Assembly: GCF_000466165.1 (NCBI RefSeq)
Contig: NZ_KE951405.1
Span: 86,526-119,846 of the forward strand
DNA length: 33,321 nt
Direction of reading: 5' to 3'
Source of the DNA: Actinobaculum sp. oral taxon 183 str. F0552
GTDB lineage: Bacteria > Actinomycetota > Actinomycetes > Actinomycetales > Actinomycetaceae
A program made the position numbers and the translations under genes. The notes under the pieces were generated by a model. The model was not told the DNA's origin. It worked only from the letters and a program-made list of their open reading frames with translations, and ran no database searches. Positions 31,133-33,321 of this stretch are shown piece by piece; position 1 is the stretch's first letter, and each line of letters begins with the position of its first letter.

Positions 31133-31211
31133 CCGGGCAGACTTGCGAAAAGCACCGCATATCTCCCGCACCGTGTATCTCCTGTGCGGCCCGGCTTTCG
31201 CCGGCTGCCTG

Positions 31212-31217
31212 TACGCT
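31212..31217 (+). promoter_or_regulatory. Probable -10 element (TACGCT) of a leaderless rnhA transcript
   Basis: TACGCT is followed by exactly 7 nt and the ATG at 31225, with no Shine-Dalgarno. No good -35 is seen. Confidence 0.4.
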
Positions 31218-31224
31218 GAACCCC

Positions 31225-32136
31225 ATGACGCACGAAATCGACTGGCTGACGGCAAGCGAACTGGCCGGGATCTGCGGAACGGACGCGTTCGCCTTGAGGG
31301 AAATGCTCGAGACGGCGGGGCTGGCCGACGGCCCCGAGCCCTCCGGATTGGCCATGCGCCACGGATTCGCAGAACCGTCCACCGAAGAGGCCGGACGCCC
31401 CTCCGTCCTCTGGCACCGTGACGTCGCGGTGATCCTGCGCGGCCTCCTCGACGACCGCCGAGTCGGCGGAGACGAAGGCAGGGCGGTGCCCGGCGAGCTC
31501 GGCGTGACGCCCGAGCCCCGCGAAGTCCAGACGGACGTGTTCGACCTGGCCCGCGCCGAAGCCCCCGATCCGGTCGAAGCCCTCGATCCGCAGGCCTCCG
31601 ACGCAGCCTCCCGGACCCGCGGCCGGACGCCGGCAGGCCCCGCCCGCGATGCCCGCGGCCCAGGTGGTGTAGAACCGAGTGGCGTGGGAGATGTCCGTCC
31701 GGGCTTCGACGCGATCGTCGCGACGGACGGCGCCTGCTCCGGCAACCCCGGCCCCGGCGGTTGGGCCTGGGTCGAGCAGATCACCGGCGCGCGCGACAGC
31801 GGCGGAGCGGCCCGCACCACGAACAACGCCATGGAGCTGACCGCCCTGGTCAGGGCGCTCGAATACGTCGGCCCCTCGGGAGACCTTCTGATCCGCGCCG
31901 ACTCCCAGTACGCCATCAACACGATGACGAAGTGGGCGCCGTCCTGGCGTCGAAAGGGTTGGAAGAAGGCCGACGGCAAGCCGGTGGCCAACCGCGAGCT
32001 GGTCGAACGCCTCCTCACCCTCTACGAGGCCCGCATCGGACGGACGGAGGTCGAATGGGTGCGGGGGCATGCCGGCGACGCGGCCAACGAACTCGCCGAC
32101 GCTCTGGCGGTGGCGCGCTCGCGGGAATTCCTCTGA
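31225..32136 (+). CDS. rnhA: Ribonuclease HI with an extra N-terminal region
   Basis: A 303-residue protein; the RNase HI domain is the C-terminal part (about 160-303). Catalytic residues are in place: Asp168 in ATDGACSGNPGPGGW, Glu204 in NNAMELTAL, Asp226 in RADSQYAI, with His282 and Asp292 in WVRGHAGDAANELADAL. It removes RNA from RNA:DNA hybrids such as primers and R-loops. The first 75 residues (TASELAGICGTDAFALREML...LWHRDVAVILRGLL) look like a small helical, helix-turn-helix-like domain that I do not recognise, joined by a long acidic/Pro-rich linker (about 80-158). Ordinary RNase HI has about 155 residues. Translation is probably leaderless. Confidence 0.92.
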   Translation: MTHEIDWLTASELAGICGTDAFALREMLETAGLADGPEPSGLAMRHGFAEPSTEEAGRPSVLWHRDVAVILRGLLDDRRVGGDEGRAVPGELGVTPEPREVQTDVFDLARAEAPDPVEALDPQASDAASRTRGRTPAGPARDARGPGGVEPSGVGDVRPGFDAIVATDGACSGNPGPGGWAWVEQITGARDSGGAARTTNNAMELTALVRALEYVGPSGDLLIRADSQYAINTMTKWAPSWRRKGWKKADGKPVANRELVERLLTLYEARIGRTEVEWVRGHAGDAANELADALAVARSREFL

Positions 32137-32416
32137 ACGCCGTCCGGCGTGTCGACGGGCAGGCCGGGGCCGAGGGCGTGCGCGTCCACGAGCGCGGCGG
32201 GAGTCGCCCCAGCCCGGCGCGTCGCGCCGAGGCGGCCCGGCGTGGCCTTCGCCTGTGTTCGCGGCCGTCTCGCCGCCGTCGAGGAGGACGATCGCGCGAA
32301 GGAGCCGAGGTATGGCTCCCGGCGTCGCCGATGTCAGCCCACGGGTGGACGGCCAATGGTTCGTTCATGGGGAAAAGTATGCCGGTGGAATCCCGGGTTC
32401 TTTCGATACGTGACGG

Positions 32417-32422
32417 TAGGCT
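32417..32422 (+). promoter_or_regulatory. Probable -10 element (TAGGCT) of the prolyl oligopeptidase gene
   Basis: TAGGCT ends 6 nt before ATG 32429, which would make the mRNA leaderless. ATG 32423, in the same frame, would lie before the transcription start. The 292-nt gap before the gene holds nothing else that I can support. Confidence 0.4.
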
Positions 32423-32428
32423 ATGCGT

Positions 32429-33321
32429 ATGCCTGCACCGATTGCACGAAAAGTCCCGACAGAGCGCACCTTCCACGGACACACCTACGTGGACGATTAC
32501 GAGTGGATGCGCGACAAGGAAAGCGCCGAGCTCATCGAGCTGCTGAAAGCCGAGAACGCTTGGACCGAAGAGCGGACCGCCCACCTCACTCCCCTCCGCG
32601 AGGCCATCATGGGCGAGCTCGCTTCCCGCACCCGTGAAGACGACACGAGCGTGCTCATGAGGGAGGGCGACTGGTGGTACTTCACCCGCACCTGGGAGGG
32701 AAAGCAGTATCCGGCCGTCTTCAGGATCCCGGTGGACGGCTCCGACGGCCCCGACCATGTCAGCCGCCGTCCCGAGGACCTCGACGTGCAGGCCGCACAG
32801 CCCGTGTGGGACGGCAACCTCCTGGCCGAGGGCGAAGAGTACTTCGCGACGAGCGGATTCGCCCCGTCCCCTGACGGCAAACTCGGGGCGATCGGCGTCG
32901 ACTTCGTCGGCGACGAGCACTTCCGCCTGCGAGTCTTCGACATCGAGACGGGCCACATCGTCGACGACGCCGTCTCCGGACTCGGCTACGGGCTCGCGTG
33001 GACGGCGGACTCCTCGGCGATCGTCTACGCCAGGGTGAACGAGTCGTGGCGCACATGGCAGGTGTGGGCCCACCGCATCGGCACCCCCACGGACCGGGAC
33101 CGCCTTCTCTTCCAGGAGGACGACGAGCGTTTCGACGCCGGTCACTACCCATCTCGCGACGGCCGCTGGATCATCGTCCACTCGACCTCGCGTTCGACGG
33201 CCGAGGTGCGGCTCTTCGACGCCGCCGACATCGAGGCTCCGCCGATCCTCGTGTGCGGCCGCCGGCCGGGCCTGGACTACACGGTCGAACCCGCCGGCGA
33301 CCACCTGCTTATCGTCCACAA
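32429..33321 (+). CDS. S9A prolyl oligopeptidase / oligopeptidase B family (N-terminal part)
   Basis: The frame runs off the end of the window; 297 codons are present. The start MPAPIARKVPTERTFHGH, then DDYEWMRDKES, is the typical N-terminus of this family (compare H-G...D-x-Y-x-W-[LM]-[RE]-D), and the rest is beta-propeller sequence with TREDDTSVLMREGDWWYFTR and QYPAVFRIP. The propeller gates access of short peptides to a C-terminal serine hydrolase domain, which lies outside the window, so the catalytic Ser, Asp and His cannot be checked. There is no signal peptide, so it is cytoplasmic. Whether it cleaves after Pro or after basic residues cannot be told from this part. Confidence 0.88.
   Translation, partial: MPAPIARKVPTERTFHGHTYVDDYEWMRDKESAELIELLKAENAWTEERTAHLTPLREAIMGELASRTREDDTSVLMREGDWWYFTRTWEGKQYPAVFRIPVDGSDGPDHVSRRPEDLDVQAAQPVWDGNLLAEGEEYFATSGFAPSPDGKLGAIGVDFVGDEHFRLRVFDIETGHIVDDAVSGLGYGLAWTADSSAIVYARVNESWRTWQVWAHRIGTPTDRDRLLFQEDDERFDAGHYPSRDGRWIIVHSTSRSTAEVRLFDAADIEAPPILVCGRRPGLDYTVEPAGDHLLIVH

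Overview
This is a GC-rich actinobacterial chromosome segment, most likely from the Actinomycetaceae (Actinomyces/Schaalia-like); the family assignment is inference. The support is the conserved actinobacterial block ppiA, rhomboid, crgA, class E sortase, pabA, then pknB-pbpA-rodA-pstP-fhaB-fhaA on the opposite strand, plus TANNNT promoters, several apparent leaderless starts and a CCA-encoding tRNA-Leu(CAG).

Layout. 1-49 is the tail of an OmpA-type protein. 87-2259 holds an MFS drug exporter and its TetR regulator behind a perfect 40-bp palindrome. 2256-5334 (minus strand) carries an AcuI/YhdH-like reductase, an unknown helical membrane protein and a secreted SH3b-NlpC/P60 peptidase. 5629-10720 holds the cyclophilin, rhomboid, a DUF4242 protein, CrgA, the sortase with a 51-residue membrane partner, and a glutamine amidotransferase. 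10874-18349 is one overlapping minus-strand operon controlling cell-wall synthesis by reversible Thr phosphorylation: two FHA adaptors, a PP2C phosphatase, a SEDS polymerase, its PBP partner and a PASTA kinase. tRNA-Leu has its own promoter and terminator. 19102-20439 is a SPFH membrane protein with a ribbon-helix-helix/AT-hook protein under a palindromic promoter.

20735-23993 (minus strand) is the main accessory unit: a C5-cytosine methyltransferase, a large GHKL ATPase with an HEPN-like RX4H motif near its C-terminus, and a Vsr nickase. The ATPase gene is AT-rich, but the base-composition boundaries fall inside the ATPase and vsr reading frames, as if the middle of a conserved dcm/vsr cassette had been swapped. 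No classical restriction endonuclease is seen.

24375-29265 is a heterodimeric ABC exporter whose two nucleotide-binding domains are degenerate in complementary ways, with a short patch of foreign codon usage in one of them, followed by a fused remnant of a second such pair. 29300-33321 holds a DsbA-like thioredoxin protein, a zinc-type macrodomain hydrolase, RNase HI with an extra N-terminal region, and the start of an S9A prolyl oligopeptidase. No CRISPR array, insertion sequence, rRNA or phage gene was seen.
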